Positions 23,918 through 32,800 of a stretch of 64,000 nucleotides of DNA are shown piece after piece. The notes beneath the pieces were generated by a model, which was not told where the DNA came from, did no database searches, and saw only the letters and a list, made by a program, of their open reading frames with translations. The position numbers were made by a program, and so were the translations under genes. Source of the DNA: NC2004 sp050874905 (GTDB lineage: Bacteria > Bacillota > Clostridia > Lachnospirales > Lachnospiraceae); the NCBI GenBank assembly GCA_050874905.1, contig JBNMLP010000013.1, forward strand, positions 24,446 to 88,445. Direction: 5' to 3'. Each line of letters starts with the position of its first letter. Position 1 is the first letter of the stretch.

Positions 23918-24361
23918 ATGGCGAAATCAGGAGTATATCCGGTTTATGAGAACCAGTTTAAAGTTGGTGAGAGCGCAGAGAAGTCAAATGTACCGGCTGA
24001 CATGGAGAGCTTTTCCGTGAACATCGATAACGGTGTGGAGGAATGGACACCAATGAATACGGAGGGATGGAAGCGTCGTTTGCAGACCGCAAAAGCAATT
24101 TCCGTTTCAGTAAATGGAAAGCGAAATGTGGGTGATCCGGGAAATGACTATATCGCAAGCAAGACGTTTGTGAATGGACGCAATGCAGAGGGATACTTTG
24201 CATGGACATTCCCGGATGGCACCGTAGTGTCATGGGATAATGCCATTTATTCCGTATCAGAGAACTCCGCAGGTGATTCCACGGCAGTGGCACCTCTGGT
24301 CGTTGATATCATGTCGAATGGAAAACCAACCATCACCGAACCGAGCGCGAACGGTGAGTAA
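23918..24361 (+). CDS. major tail tube protein
   Basis: 147-aa beta-rich protein that stacks as rings to make the non-contractile tail tube. Pattern: MESFSVNIDNGVEEWTPMNTEGWKRRLQTAKAISVSVNGKRNVGDPGNDYIA, common in siphophage tail proteins of Clostridia. A strong hairpin follows the stop. Confidence 0.8.
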   Translation: MAKSGVYPVYENQFKVGESAEKSNVPADMESFSVNIDNGVEEWTPMNTEGWKRRLQTAKAISVSVNGKRNVGDPGNDYIASKTFVNGRNAEGYFAWTFPDGTVVSWDNAIYSVSENSAGDSTAVAPLVVDIMSNGKPTITEPSANGE

Positions 24362-24370
24362 CTTTATTAT

Positions 24371-24394
24371 AAGGGCTGCCGGATAGCAGCCCTT
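24371..24394 (+). other. hairpin after the tail tube gene
   Basis: AAGGGCTGC / GCAGCCCTT, a perfect 9-bp stem without a T-run. It probably protects or processes mRNA of the highly expressed tube gene rather than ending transcription. Confidence 0.5.
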
Positions 24395-24411
24395 AAAGAA
24401 AGGAGTACAAA

Positions 24412-24738
24412 ATGAAAGTAGTAGACATTACGAACAAACTGGATCTGGATGAGAATCCGCAGATCAAGGTGAAAGATGAGCTGATCACAGTGCATGCTGA
24501 TGCCAAGACCGTCCTTAAGATGGTAGGAGTATATGGTGATCCTACGATTACCGAAGGCGAAAAATCCATGAAAGCGTACGAAATGCTGATCGATAAGAAA
24601 GACCGGGAGAAGCTGGATGCCATGAACATCTCCTTCAAGGATCTGAACGTGCTGATTGAGACCGCAGTGGATCTTGCAGTAGGAAATGATGAGGATGACG
24701 AATCGGGGGAAACAGAGAGCCATACTACGATGTCATAG
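24412..24738 (+). CDS. tail assembly chaperone (gpG-like)
   Basis: 108-aa protein between the tail tube and tape-measure genes, with an acidic C-terminus (NDEDDESGETES). Here tailed phages normally encode a chaperone pair in which a fraction of ribosomes shift back one base to make a longer fusion. The next frame is open from 24699 and lies at -1, with a G5-AAA tract at 24705-24712 in the overlap. The chaperones coat the tape-measure protein. Confidence 0.7.
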   Translation: MKVVDITNKLDLDENPQIKVKDELITVHADAKTVLKMVGVYGDPTITEGEKSMKAYEMLIDKKDREKLDAMNISFKDLNVLIETAVDLAVGNDEDDESGETESHTTMS

Positions 24739-24755
24739 AAGATTATGATCTGATC

Positions 24756-25046
24756 GTGTCCTCCATGCGGAAAGAGTATGGAGTAGCACCAAGAGAGTAT
24801 GGCACGATAACGTTTCAAGAATTCAAGGCATTGCTGGCAGGAATGGGACCCAACACAGCACTTGGCCGAGTGGTCAGTATAAGAAGCGAGACGGATCAGG
24901 AGATCATCAGAGGGTTTTCTGGTGATCAGCTCCGGATCTATTCCACTTGGCAAAACAGAATGGCAGAGAACGTAAAAGAGCAAAAATTAAACGATTTTCT
25001 GGATAATATGCTGGCAATGTTCACCAACATGGGAAAGGAGGATTAA
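24756..25046 (+). CDS. tail assembly chaperone second part (gpT-like)
   Basis: 96 aa from the first ATG, but the frame is open from 24699 and reads sensibly (REPYYDVIEDYDLIVSSM) through the overlap, so it is most likely made as a -1 frameshift extension of the upstream chaperone. SSMRKEYGVAPREYGTITFQEFKALLAGM and SGDQLRIYSTWQNRMAENV fit this role. There is no good ribosome site before ATG 24756. Confidence 0.65.
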   Translation: MSSMRKEYGVAPREYGTITFQEFKALLAGMGPNTALGRVVSIRSETDQEIIRGFSGDQLRIYSTWQNRMAENVKEQKLNDFLDNMLAMFTNMGKED

Positions 25047-25054
25047 ACAATGAA

Positions 25055-25198
25055 ATGAAAAGAGAACGGCTGACATGTCCGTACTGTGGCTACCGAATGC
25101 CCATAGAGATTGGGCAGGAAGCGGTAGCAAAACAGATCTATGTAAGATGTAAAGGAAGAAATTGCAAAAAGAAATTTGAAATCAAGGTAGGAAAGTAG
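25055..25198 (+). CDS. Com-like zinc-ribbon protein
   Basis: 47-aa protein with CPYCG at residues 8-12 and a second CKGRNC pair at 32-37, the layout of phage Mu Com and related small zinc-ribbon proteins. Mu Com binds an RNA hairpin and frees a ribosome site. ATG 25055 lies after AAAGGAGG at 25035-25042. Its stop codon lies inside a conserved RNA leader that buries the tape-measure ribosome site, so an RNA-binding regulatory role is attractive but unproven. It may alternatively belong to the Cys-rich KTR group. Confidence 0.6.
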   Translation: MKRERLTCPYCGYRMPIEIGQEAVAKQIYVRCKGRNCKKKFEIKVGK

Positions 25199-25243
25199 TG
25201 CCATTATGAGCCGATTCGCCGAAGAAGGTGGTGGCTTATTATG
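25191..25243 (+). promoter_or_regulatory. structured RNA leader, copy 1 (tape measure)
   Basis: The outer stem ATGAGCC (25206-25212) pairs with GGCTTAT (25233-25239). The inner stem CGCC (25217-25220) pairs with GGTG (25227-25230) around a GAAGAA loop, with an internal loop GATT/GT. The ribosome site AAGGTGGTGG (25225-25234) is buried in the 3' strands, six bases before the ATG. Copy 2 at 29790 keeps the fold with compensating changes. Confidence 0.7.
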
Positions 25244-28200
25244 GGCGCAACAAGCGTTGGGGCAATAGCTCTTGATATAGGGCTGAATAAGAAGGGCCTC
25301 GGAAAGCAGATACAGCAGACAGCAAATGAAGCATCAGGCAAACTGAATAGTAGCTTTAATAAGATAGCAGCAGCAAATGGAGGTGTAGAGAAGAGCTTCC
25401 AGAAGGTAACGGGGATGGCAAAGAAAGCCGGTGTTGCCATCGCTGCTGCTTTTTCAATCAAGGCACTTGCGGATTTTGGAAAATCGTGTATAGATCTAGG
25501 ATCAGATTTAACGGAAGTGCAGAATGTGGTAGATACCGTATTTCCGCATATGTCCGAAAAGCTGAATCAATGGGCAAAGGATGCACAGTCTACTTATGGT
25601 CTGTCTGAAACGATGGCGAAACGGTATTCCGGAACATTTGGAGCTATGGCGGAAGCGTTTGGCTTCACCGAAAAGCAGGCATATGATATGAGCACTGCAC
25701 TGGCTGGACTGTCAGGCGATGTAGCGTCATTTTACAACATATCGCAGGACGAAGCCTACATTAAGTTAAAGTCAGTGTTCTCTGGAGAGACAGAAACGCT
25801 GAAAGATCTTGGTATTGTCATGACGCAAAATGCGTTGGATGCTTATGCACTTGCCAATGGTTATGGTAAGACAACAAATGCCATGTCGGAGCAGGAAAAG
25901 GTATCACTTCGTTTGGCATTTGTGACAGAACAGCTTTCCAATGCACAGGGAGATTTTGCAAAAACATCCGATCAGTGGGCGAATCAGGTTCGAATCCTGT
26001 CACTTAATTTTTCGTCGTTAAAGGCGAGCATCGGGCAAGGGCTGATCAACATCATGGCTCCTGCGCTTAAAATGATCAATACGGTGATAGGACGGTTATC
26101 AGTCCTTGCAGGTAAGTTTAAGGCGATCACAGAGGTGCTCACCGGAAAGAAAACCGATTCTGGACAGATAGCGGCCACGGCAGCAGGAGCAAAGGAAGCG
26201 GAAGAAAATCTGGATGGAGCATCAGGAGCAGCGGATAATCTGGCGAAGTCAACCAAAAAAGCTGCAAAGGCATCCCGTGACCTGATGAGCTTTGATAAGA
26301 TCAACAAGCTAAGTGAGAAGAGTGATACATCTTCTGCATCATCGTCACCGTCAGGAAGCTCCGGTACATCTTCTGCATTGGATAGCATGTCTACTTCGTG
26401 GGACAGTTCGTTGAGCAAGATGGATCAGTCAGCGGAGAAGTTTGCCAAGAAGCTGCAGGCATCTCTACGGCCGGCGCAGAATGCATTGAAGCGGTTGTAC
26501 AGCCAGGGATTCAAAAAGCTGGAAAAATTCTCAATAGGAACATTAAAGGATTTTTACAAAAACTTCCTGAAGCCAATGGGAAGCTATGTACTGGGTGAAG
26601 GATTTCCAAAACTGGTGGATTATACCAACCAGTTTTTCAAGAAAGTAAAATGGAACAAGCTGCAGAAAAGCCTGGCAGACTTTTATAGTGTGTTATATAA
26701 GCTGGGAAGGTTAGGATTCACTGCAATCGAAACCTTTTACAACAAGGTGCTGCTGAAACTTGCCGACTGGGCATTGAGTGAAGCCATTCCAACCCTTTTG
26801 GACATCTTTACGGATTTCAGTGAGCGGATCAATTGGAAAGCATTAAACAAAGCGGTCAAAACATTTATCACAGCTATCGGTTCAGTCGCCAAAGGAATCG
26901 GGCAGGGACTACTTGACTTTATGTCAGGGTTGTATTTGGTACTCCGAAAGGTAGCGGCATCTGCGATCAATGCAGCAGCCAAAGCGATCACAATATTTGC
27001 GGAAGCATTAAACAAGATCCCTAAAGCGGGATGGGATGTCATCGTAGGCGGTCTTGCAGGTGTGTTTACGGCAATCACTGCATATCAGAAGATTACTACA
27101 GCAGTGACAGCAATTAAATCAGCGTCTTTGGCGATCAAAGGCTTATTTACAGTGTTTACCGGATCACCGGTCAAGCTGGCAATCACGGCTATCGGCATGC
27201 TGTCAGGTGCATTACTGGCACTCAAAGGGAATAGTAAAGTATCGGTCAAGGCGGAAGGTTTGGAAGCTCTGGAGTCGTCAATGACACAGGCAAAAGATGC
27301 AGTAAGAGCTACAGATCGCGCCATCTATGATTTTAACAAGAATCAGAACAGTATTGAGCTGGAATATGGTGCGGTCGAAGATATGGCGGATGAATACTAC
27401 AAGCTGTCACAGAAAACAAAGTTATCTGCTGACGAAAAAAAGCGGTTAAAGACCTATGCGAAGCAGCTGGTGGATAAGATACCTGAATTGGCAGGAGCGA
27501 TCGATACTGAAACTGGGGCATATTCGGGTACCGAGGAGCAACTGAAGAAGACGATCAAAAAGACCAAAGAGTATTACATGCTGCAAGCAGCCGAAAAAGA
27601 TATGGCTAATGTATCGCAGAAACTCTATAAGTCGAAGAAGAAGATTCAGGAAGCACAGGACAGTTTAAACGATGTCACGGCTAAATATAACAAAGTGCGA
27701 GCTACTTTGAAGAAAGATGATGAGCAGCAGAACACGGCGTTACAAATGAGCTCAAAAGAATATGATAAATTGGTTGAAAAGATGAACCAATATAAGAAAT
27801 CCATGGACAGCGCAAAGAAGACATTAAGCTCAAGTCGTGGAGAATATACGAAGCAGAGCCGCGAGTACGATAAGATCACCCAAGCAATAGGTGATATGCA
27901 GGAATCCTACGATGACCTGAACAAAGATTTAGATAAAACAGGAAAGAAAGCTAAAAGTGCAAATGAAGAACTGAAAAAGACACCATCATCCAAGAAGATC
28001 ACATACGAAGCCGATACCACACAGTGCGCTATTGCAACAGAGGAAGCGAAGAAAGCAGAATCAAAGCAGATTACGATGGAAGCCAAGAAGTCGAAGAACT
28101 TTGATAAGAGTGTTTCGACGGCTGCAAAAGGACTTAAAGCAGATGTTCTTTTCAAACCTAAAGAAAGTATGAAGAGTAAGGCGAAAGAATGGCAAAAGGA

Positions 28201-28831
28201 GTTTGAGGAGAATTTTAAGCCTAAATGGACAATGAAGATCAATGGAGTCAAAGGTGATGTCATGCAAGATGGCAATCACTATACGTATTTTCTTCCAAGA
28301 ACCAAAAAAGCCAAAGGCGGTGTATATGACGGAAAAGCGTGGAAAAAGGTACAAAGATATGCTTCAGGAGGACTGCCGGCGGCTGGTCAGATGTTTGTAG
28401 CAAACGAGAATGGTCCGGAGCTGGTAGGAAAGATTGGAACAAATACCGGAGTGGTAAACAATGACCAGATCGTAGCATCGGTGGCATCCGGAGTATATGG
28501 AGCCGTGAGCAGAGCATTGGCATCTGTCACATCCGGTATGCAGATGGTGGCGCAGCGTGTGGTAAAGGGAAGCACCCCACCACTAGCATCGGTAGATACG
28601 TCCAACAATGTGTCTATGAGTAAGCTGGTGGAATTGGCGCAGCAGGCAGCAGGTACAAGTCAGGAGAACCAGGGCAGTAAAGAGTTGATAGAACTGTTAA
28701 AAGAGATCCTTGCGCTGCTTAGAAGTATGGATCTAGACATTTATATGGATGGAGAAAAGGTAACAAAGAAGATCGTGCGGGTGATCAACACACACACGAA
28801 AGCGAATGGCAGATGTGAGATAGTAATGTAA
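25241..28831 (+). CDS. tail tape-measure protein
   Basis: 1,196-aa protein that sets tail length and is ejected with the DNA. The N-terminus holds the tape-measure family domain (about residues 75-300, with FSLRLAF-like and QWANQVRILSLNFSSLKASIGQGL segments). Hydrophobic helices occur around 590-660, a long coiled coil (KSKKKIQEAQDSLNDV) around 780-930, and the end is probably a tip-binding region. A family rule of about 0.15 nm per residue predicts a tail of roughly 180 nm. Translation is probably controlled by the hairpin leader at its start. Confidence 0.9.
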   Translation: MGATSVGAIALDIGLNKKGLGKQIQQTANEASGKLNSSFNKIAAANGGVEKSFQKVTGMAKKAGVAIAAAFSIKALADFGKSCIDLGSDLTEVQNVVDTVFPHMSEKLNQWAKDAQSTYGLSETMAKRYSGTFGAMAEAFGFTEKQAYDMSTALAGLSGDVASFYNISQDEAYIKLKSVFSGETETLKDLGIVMTQNALDAYALANGYGKTTNAMSEQEKVSLRLAFVTEQLSNAQGDFAKTSDQWANQVRILSLNFSSLKASIGQGLINIMAPALKMINTVIGRLSVLAGKFKAITEVLTGKKTDSGQIAATAAGAKEAEENLDGASGAADNLAKSTKKAAKASRDLMSFDKINKLSEKSDTSSASSSPSGSSGTSSALDSMSTSWDSSLSKMDQSAEKFAKKLQASLRPAQNALKRLYSQGFKKLEKFSIGTLKDFYKNFLKPMGSYVLGEGFPKLVDYTNQFFKKVKWNKLQKSLADFYSVLYKLGRLGFTAIETFYNKVLLKLADWALSEAIPTLLDIFTDFSERINWKALNKAVKTFITAIGSVAKGIGQGLLDFMSGLYLVLRKVAASAINAAAKAITIFAEALNKIPKAGWDVIVGGLAGVFTAITAYQKITTAVTAIKSASLAIKGLFTVFTGSPVKLAITAIGMLSGALLALKGNSKVSVKAEGLEALESSMTQAKDAVRATDRAIYDFNKNQNSIELEYGAVEDMADEYYKLSQKTKLSADEKKRLKTYAKQLVDKIPELAGAIDTETGAYSGTEEQLKKTIKKTKEYYMLQAAEKDMANVSQKLYKSKKKIQEAQDSLNDVTAKYNKVRATLKKDDEQQNTALQMSSKEYDKLVEKMNQYKKSMDSAKKTLSSSRGEYTKQSREYDKITQAIGDMQESYDDLNKDLDKTGKKAKSANEELKKTPSSKKITYEADTTQCAIATEEAKKAESKQITMEAKKSKNFDKSVSTAAKGLKADVLFKPKESMKSKAKEWQKEFEENFKPKWTMKINGVKGDVMQDGNHYTYFLPRTKKAKGGVYDGKAWKKVQRYASGGLPAAGQMFVANENGPELVGKIGTNTGVVNNDQIVASVASGVYGAVSRALASVTSGMQMVAQRVVKGSTPPLASVDTSNNVSMSKLVELAQQAAGTSQENQGSKELIELLKEILALLRSMDLDIYMDGEKVTKKIVRVINTHTKANGRCEIVM

Positions 28832-28842
28832 GGAGGAACGGT

Positions 28843-29208
28843 ATGCAGATAGGAGTACAAAGTGGAAGCACCTACATTGATCTGTCGCAGGATCTTGTGT
28901 CGATGAAGGTCGATGATGAGATCATATGGTCCAGTAACACGGGTAGATCCACGACAGGAAAGATGATCGGAACGGTCATTGCGGAGAAGAAAACCATTGA
29001 CCTGACGTGGGGGGTACTGGAAGAAACTTTTGTGAAAAAGATAAAAAAGTATCTGTGTGCCGGCTTTTTCCCGATCCGTATTCACGATGCCGGAGAAGAT
29101 GTGGATATCAAGGTATATAGAGGTACCTTGAGCAAAGAACATCTCGGATATATTGGAGATGGGAAATACTATTACAAATCAGCAACAGTAAACATTGTAC
29201 AACAGTAG
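28843..29208 (+). CDS. tail protein (DUF6711-like)
   Basis: 121-aa beta-rich protein after the tape measure (STYIDLSQDLVSMKVDDEIIWSSNTGRSTTGKMIGTVIAEKKTIDLTWGVL). Pattern and position match small tail proteins I associate with DUF6711, possibly tube- or distal-tail-related. Confidence 0.6.
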   Translation: MQIGVQSGSTYIDLSQDLVSMKVDDEIIWSSNTGRSTTGKMIGTVIAEKKTIDLTWGVLEETFVKKIKKYLCAGFFPIRIHDAGEDVDIKVYRGTLSKEHLGYIGDGKYYYKSATVNIVQQ

Positions 29209-29220
29209 GAGGCAGGTATT

Positions 29221-29442
29221 ATGTTAAGTAAAACCAGAAGTGTAAACAAACAGGGAACCATCACAACGCAGGCAGGAGATGCTGTTGCAATGTTATCTTC
29301 ATATGTGGAAGAAAGCAATGCAAATATGAGCGTCAATATTCTTGATAAGAAGCTGCTTGTGGAAAACAAAGAGATGGTAGCGGAAGATGTAAACCAGTTT
29401 ATAGGCGAATTTTTAAACGAAGCAGGAGGTAGTGAAGCATGA
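29221..29442 (+). CDS. small tail-region protein
   Basis: 73-aa protein after GGAGGCAGG, overlapping the next gene by 4 bp. No family recognised; its place between tape-measure and fibre genes suggests a tail role. Confidence 0.55.
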   Translation: MLSKTRSVNKQGTITTQAGDAVAMLSSYVEESNANMSVNILDKKLLVENKEMVAEDVNQFIGEFLNEAGGSEA

Positions 29443-29774
29443 AGAACATTGAACTGTTAGAACACCAGATAGCGTTACAGAGGGTACGGGATGCAGGGAT
29501 TGAGATGGAGATTGATGCCGCATATGCGGTGGCATACAACATTCATAACATGAAGCAGGCATTAGATCCTTACATCGAAAGCAGAAAGACGATCGAACAG
29601 AAGCATATGAGAGAGGATGGAGAGATCGACACGATTGCCTTATCGTCGGATGATGACTTGAACAAGCTCAACGACATTGAGGTAGAGTGTGACATAAGAA
29701 AGGTTCCATTAGATACGCTTCCGAAAACGATCGGAGTGGATATCATGACAGCACTGTATTTTATGATACAGTAA
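29439..29774 (+). CDS. small tail-region protein
   Basis: 111-aa helical, acidic protein (EHQIALQRVRDAGIEMEIDAAYAVAYNIHNMKQAL). Coupled to the gene before by overlap and followed by the second RNA leader. Function unknown. Confidence 0.55.
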   Translation: MKNIELLEHQIALQRVRDAGIEMEIDAAYAVAYNIHNMKQALDPYIESRKTIEQKHMREDGEIDTIALSSDDDLNKLNDIEVECDIRKVPLDTLPKTIGVDIMTALYFMIQ

Positions 29775-29789
29775 AAAAAAGAATACGGA

Positions 29790-29850
29790 GAAAGTAGTGC
29801 CATAACGAGCCGATTCACCGAACAGACAAAAAAGGTGGTGGCTCGTTTTG
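29790..29850 (+). promoter_or_regulatory. structured RNA leader, copy 2 (tail fibre)
   Basis: The outer stem AACGAGCC (29804-29811) pairs perfectly with GGCTCGTT (29840-29847). The inner stem CACC (29816-29819) pairs with GGTG (29834-29837), with the same GATT/GT internal loop as copy 1. The ribosome site is buried, and the start codon TTG 29848 abuts the stem. Relative to copy 1, one T-A pair is replaced by C-G and two G-T wobbles become G-C and A-T, all keeping the pairing. Confidence 0.7.
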
Positions 29851-32800
29851 GCTTTTCAAGACATAGATTTAACAGAATATATATACTCCGGGAATGCCTA
29901 CTATGATATTGAGGTATATGTGGATGGAACAAAGAGAGAGATTAACGTGATCAATCTGACTGTGTCCGGAAGTGATGCAAGTGTGTATGTGCCTATCGGG
30001 AACCTGTTTACCAGGTACATTAACATTACGATCGAACACAACTTGCTTAATGAAGGAGAGCAGGTGTTCCTTCGATTGATCCCAAAGAAGATCGGAACTC
30101 CGATCGATATCGGAGCATTTTATGTGCAGGGAGAACCATCCGTGAGCGGAACATCTTACACCTACACGGCGCACGACAAACTCCTGTATGCGGATATTCC
30201 GCTTGATTTTCTTCCACAATCAGAACCGGATATATCGGAAGATCCTTTGGAAGAATATGATATTGAGCAGGCAACAAGTGTGTTCTATGCCTTTGTCGAA
30301 TCTGTAAAGCAGTTAGGCATGGTGCAGAATGTACCTCTTACCGACACGCTATGGAAGAGTGCCATGGATAGCGGCATCATGATTCCGGTAAAGCGATACG
30401 TGAAAAGGATGATGCTTAACGATGGAAACCGTTTCATGTGCCAGAACACCTATGTAATCAACGATTTAAAGCAGATCACGGTATCTGCTCTGTTTTCTTT
30501 CGTTGCGATGATAACGGGAACGAACATCCGGGTAGAAGCTACGTTGCAAGACGGAAAGGTAGTGGAAGAACTGCAGGCCGTCAAGGCATTCAGTGAGTCG
30601 ATCACAGATGAGTTTGACCAGCCCCTTAACCTGTCCGAAGATGATGTGGTCTATGCGGAAAATGAGATCACCCGAAAGATCACATACATTCTCGGAAGCG
30701 TGACCACCAGATGTAAGAAATATAGTTGTACCGCCGAAGCATCCGGAGAAGATCTGGAGAACCGGTCGTTAAACTACAGTGAGGAAGAGATCAGCGACGT
30801 GTATGCCAAAGAAGGAGCGTCTGGTAGCATGGAGGTGGAGCTCCCATTTACATTTGCTGCAGATGAGGCGGGTGGACACAACAGCGCGCAAGCAGCATTT
30901 AATCTCATACATGCTGCGGTGGATTATGCCAGATCGATAGAAAATGTTTACTACAAATACTCCATAGAAATGGTGGGAGATCCACGTATCCGGGCAGGCT
31001 ATACGGTATCATTCGCCGGTGGATATAAATACTATGTAGGGCAGCTCACACAGACGTTTGATGGCGGATTAAAGATGGATATATCATCCGGCAGCAGTGA
31101 CAACAGCTCTGTATCTATGGGAAGAAGTGCCATTGCATCCATCGTGGAAAAGACGAAGAACATCGAAATGAATCTTAACAACACCGCAAACAACATGATG
31201 AGTGTTGAGGAGGTCAATGCGCGTATAGCATCGTTTGGTTATTTGAAAGCAAAAGAGCTGGCAGCAGAAGTAGCCAAGATTGATGTGTTAGAGGCGGATT
31301 CTGCTTTTGTGACGTATTTAAAGACGGAAGTGCTGGATGCAGATACGATCAAGGCAGCAGTAGCGGATATAGATATATTGACGGCACAGGAAGCAGATTT
31401 AAAGTATGCATCCATTAACAAACTGGAAGCGTTAGAAGGCTCATTTAACGCATTAAATGCCAAAGTAGTAACAACAGATAGCCTGTCAGCAGAAAATGCC
31501 AAATTAGGCTATCTCACAGCGTCACAGATAGATGTATCCTATGCATCCATTAGCAAGCTGGAAGCGTTGGAGGGCTCATTTAACACATTAAATGCCAAAG
31601 CAGTAACAACAGATAACCTGTCAGCAGAAAATGCCAAATTAGGCTATCTGACGACGTCGCAGATGGATGTAAAATATGCACAGATTGATAGTTTGAAAGC
31701 AAAATATGCGCAGATTGACCTTGCCAATGTGACCACTGCCACAATCGGTACCGTACTTGCCAGTGCAGGATTGATCACATCTGCTACGATTGAAAACGGG
31801 CATGTGACTGGCTATCTGGATTCGGTTAGCATCAATGCGAACAGCATCAAAGCTGGAACGCTTTCCGTAGATCGACTGGTGATCAATGGAACCACAGGAA
31901 GCATTATCTATGCCCTGAATAATGCAGGCACATTAACATCGACCAACACTAACACATTGGATGGCGGTTTATTGACGAAAAGGACGATAACGGCGGATCA
32001 TCTGGTAGCTGGAACCATAACGGCTAATGAGATCAATATGACTAACCTGGTGGGTAGTTCTGCATTTGTAAATGCAATCACCACAAACAGTGTAGTGGTA
32101 ACAGCATCCAACAATGCTAGTAGTGCATTAAGCAAGGCAAACAGTGCGGCAAGTGCAGCCAGCAGCGCAGCAAGCAAGGCAGATAGTGCGTCAAGCACTG
32201 CAAGTAGTGCAGCGAGCAAGGCAGATAGCGCAGCAGCCACGGCTAATTATGTTGGTTCAAATTACATTTCTTATGTAGATTTGTCGAATTCTAAGTACGA
32301 CGCTAATACATATTATCCAGCAGTGTTTAGCACGGCTATACCAAGAGACGCTGGCATGCACCACTATAAATGTTTTGTGGAATTGAACTCCGGTACCAAG
32401 CCGAGTTGGAGTACACATGGTAGTGGATTTTCCGTATATGTGGATGCCGTGTATTATAACAACGGCTGGGGTTCAAATGTGTTAAAACAGTACGTTGAGA
32501 ACTATTCGTATAACTGGTGCGGCGGCAAGCTCTCCGTGTATCCTGCTGGCCAAATCGCATATAGCTCTAAAGTAGTGATGTTCTTTCGCGGCGGCGGAAA
32601 ATATAAGATGTTTACACCGGATTCGGGAAGTTGGACAGTGTATACGTCCAAAACAGATGCATACGGAAGCAGTGCCAATCCATGGTATGTGACACCTATA
32701 GCTGATCCGGCCACACTTACAAGTCCGGTATCAGGATCTAACCAGTCGGCGGTACTGAAGCTATCTAAGGGTGGTGAGTCAGTATCAGAATGGACAACAG

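Noticed and set aside
24707..24713. Classic slippery heptamer GGGAAAC in the chaperone overlap
   Set aside because: It is out of phase with the chaperone frame (codons are GGG-GAA-ACA), so the standard two-tRNA slip at this heptamer cannot be claimed.
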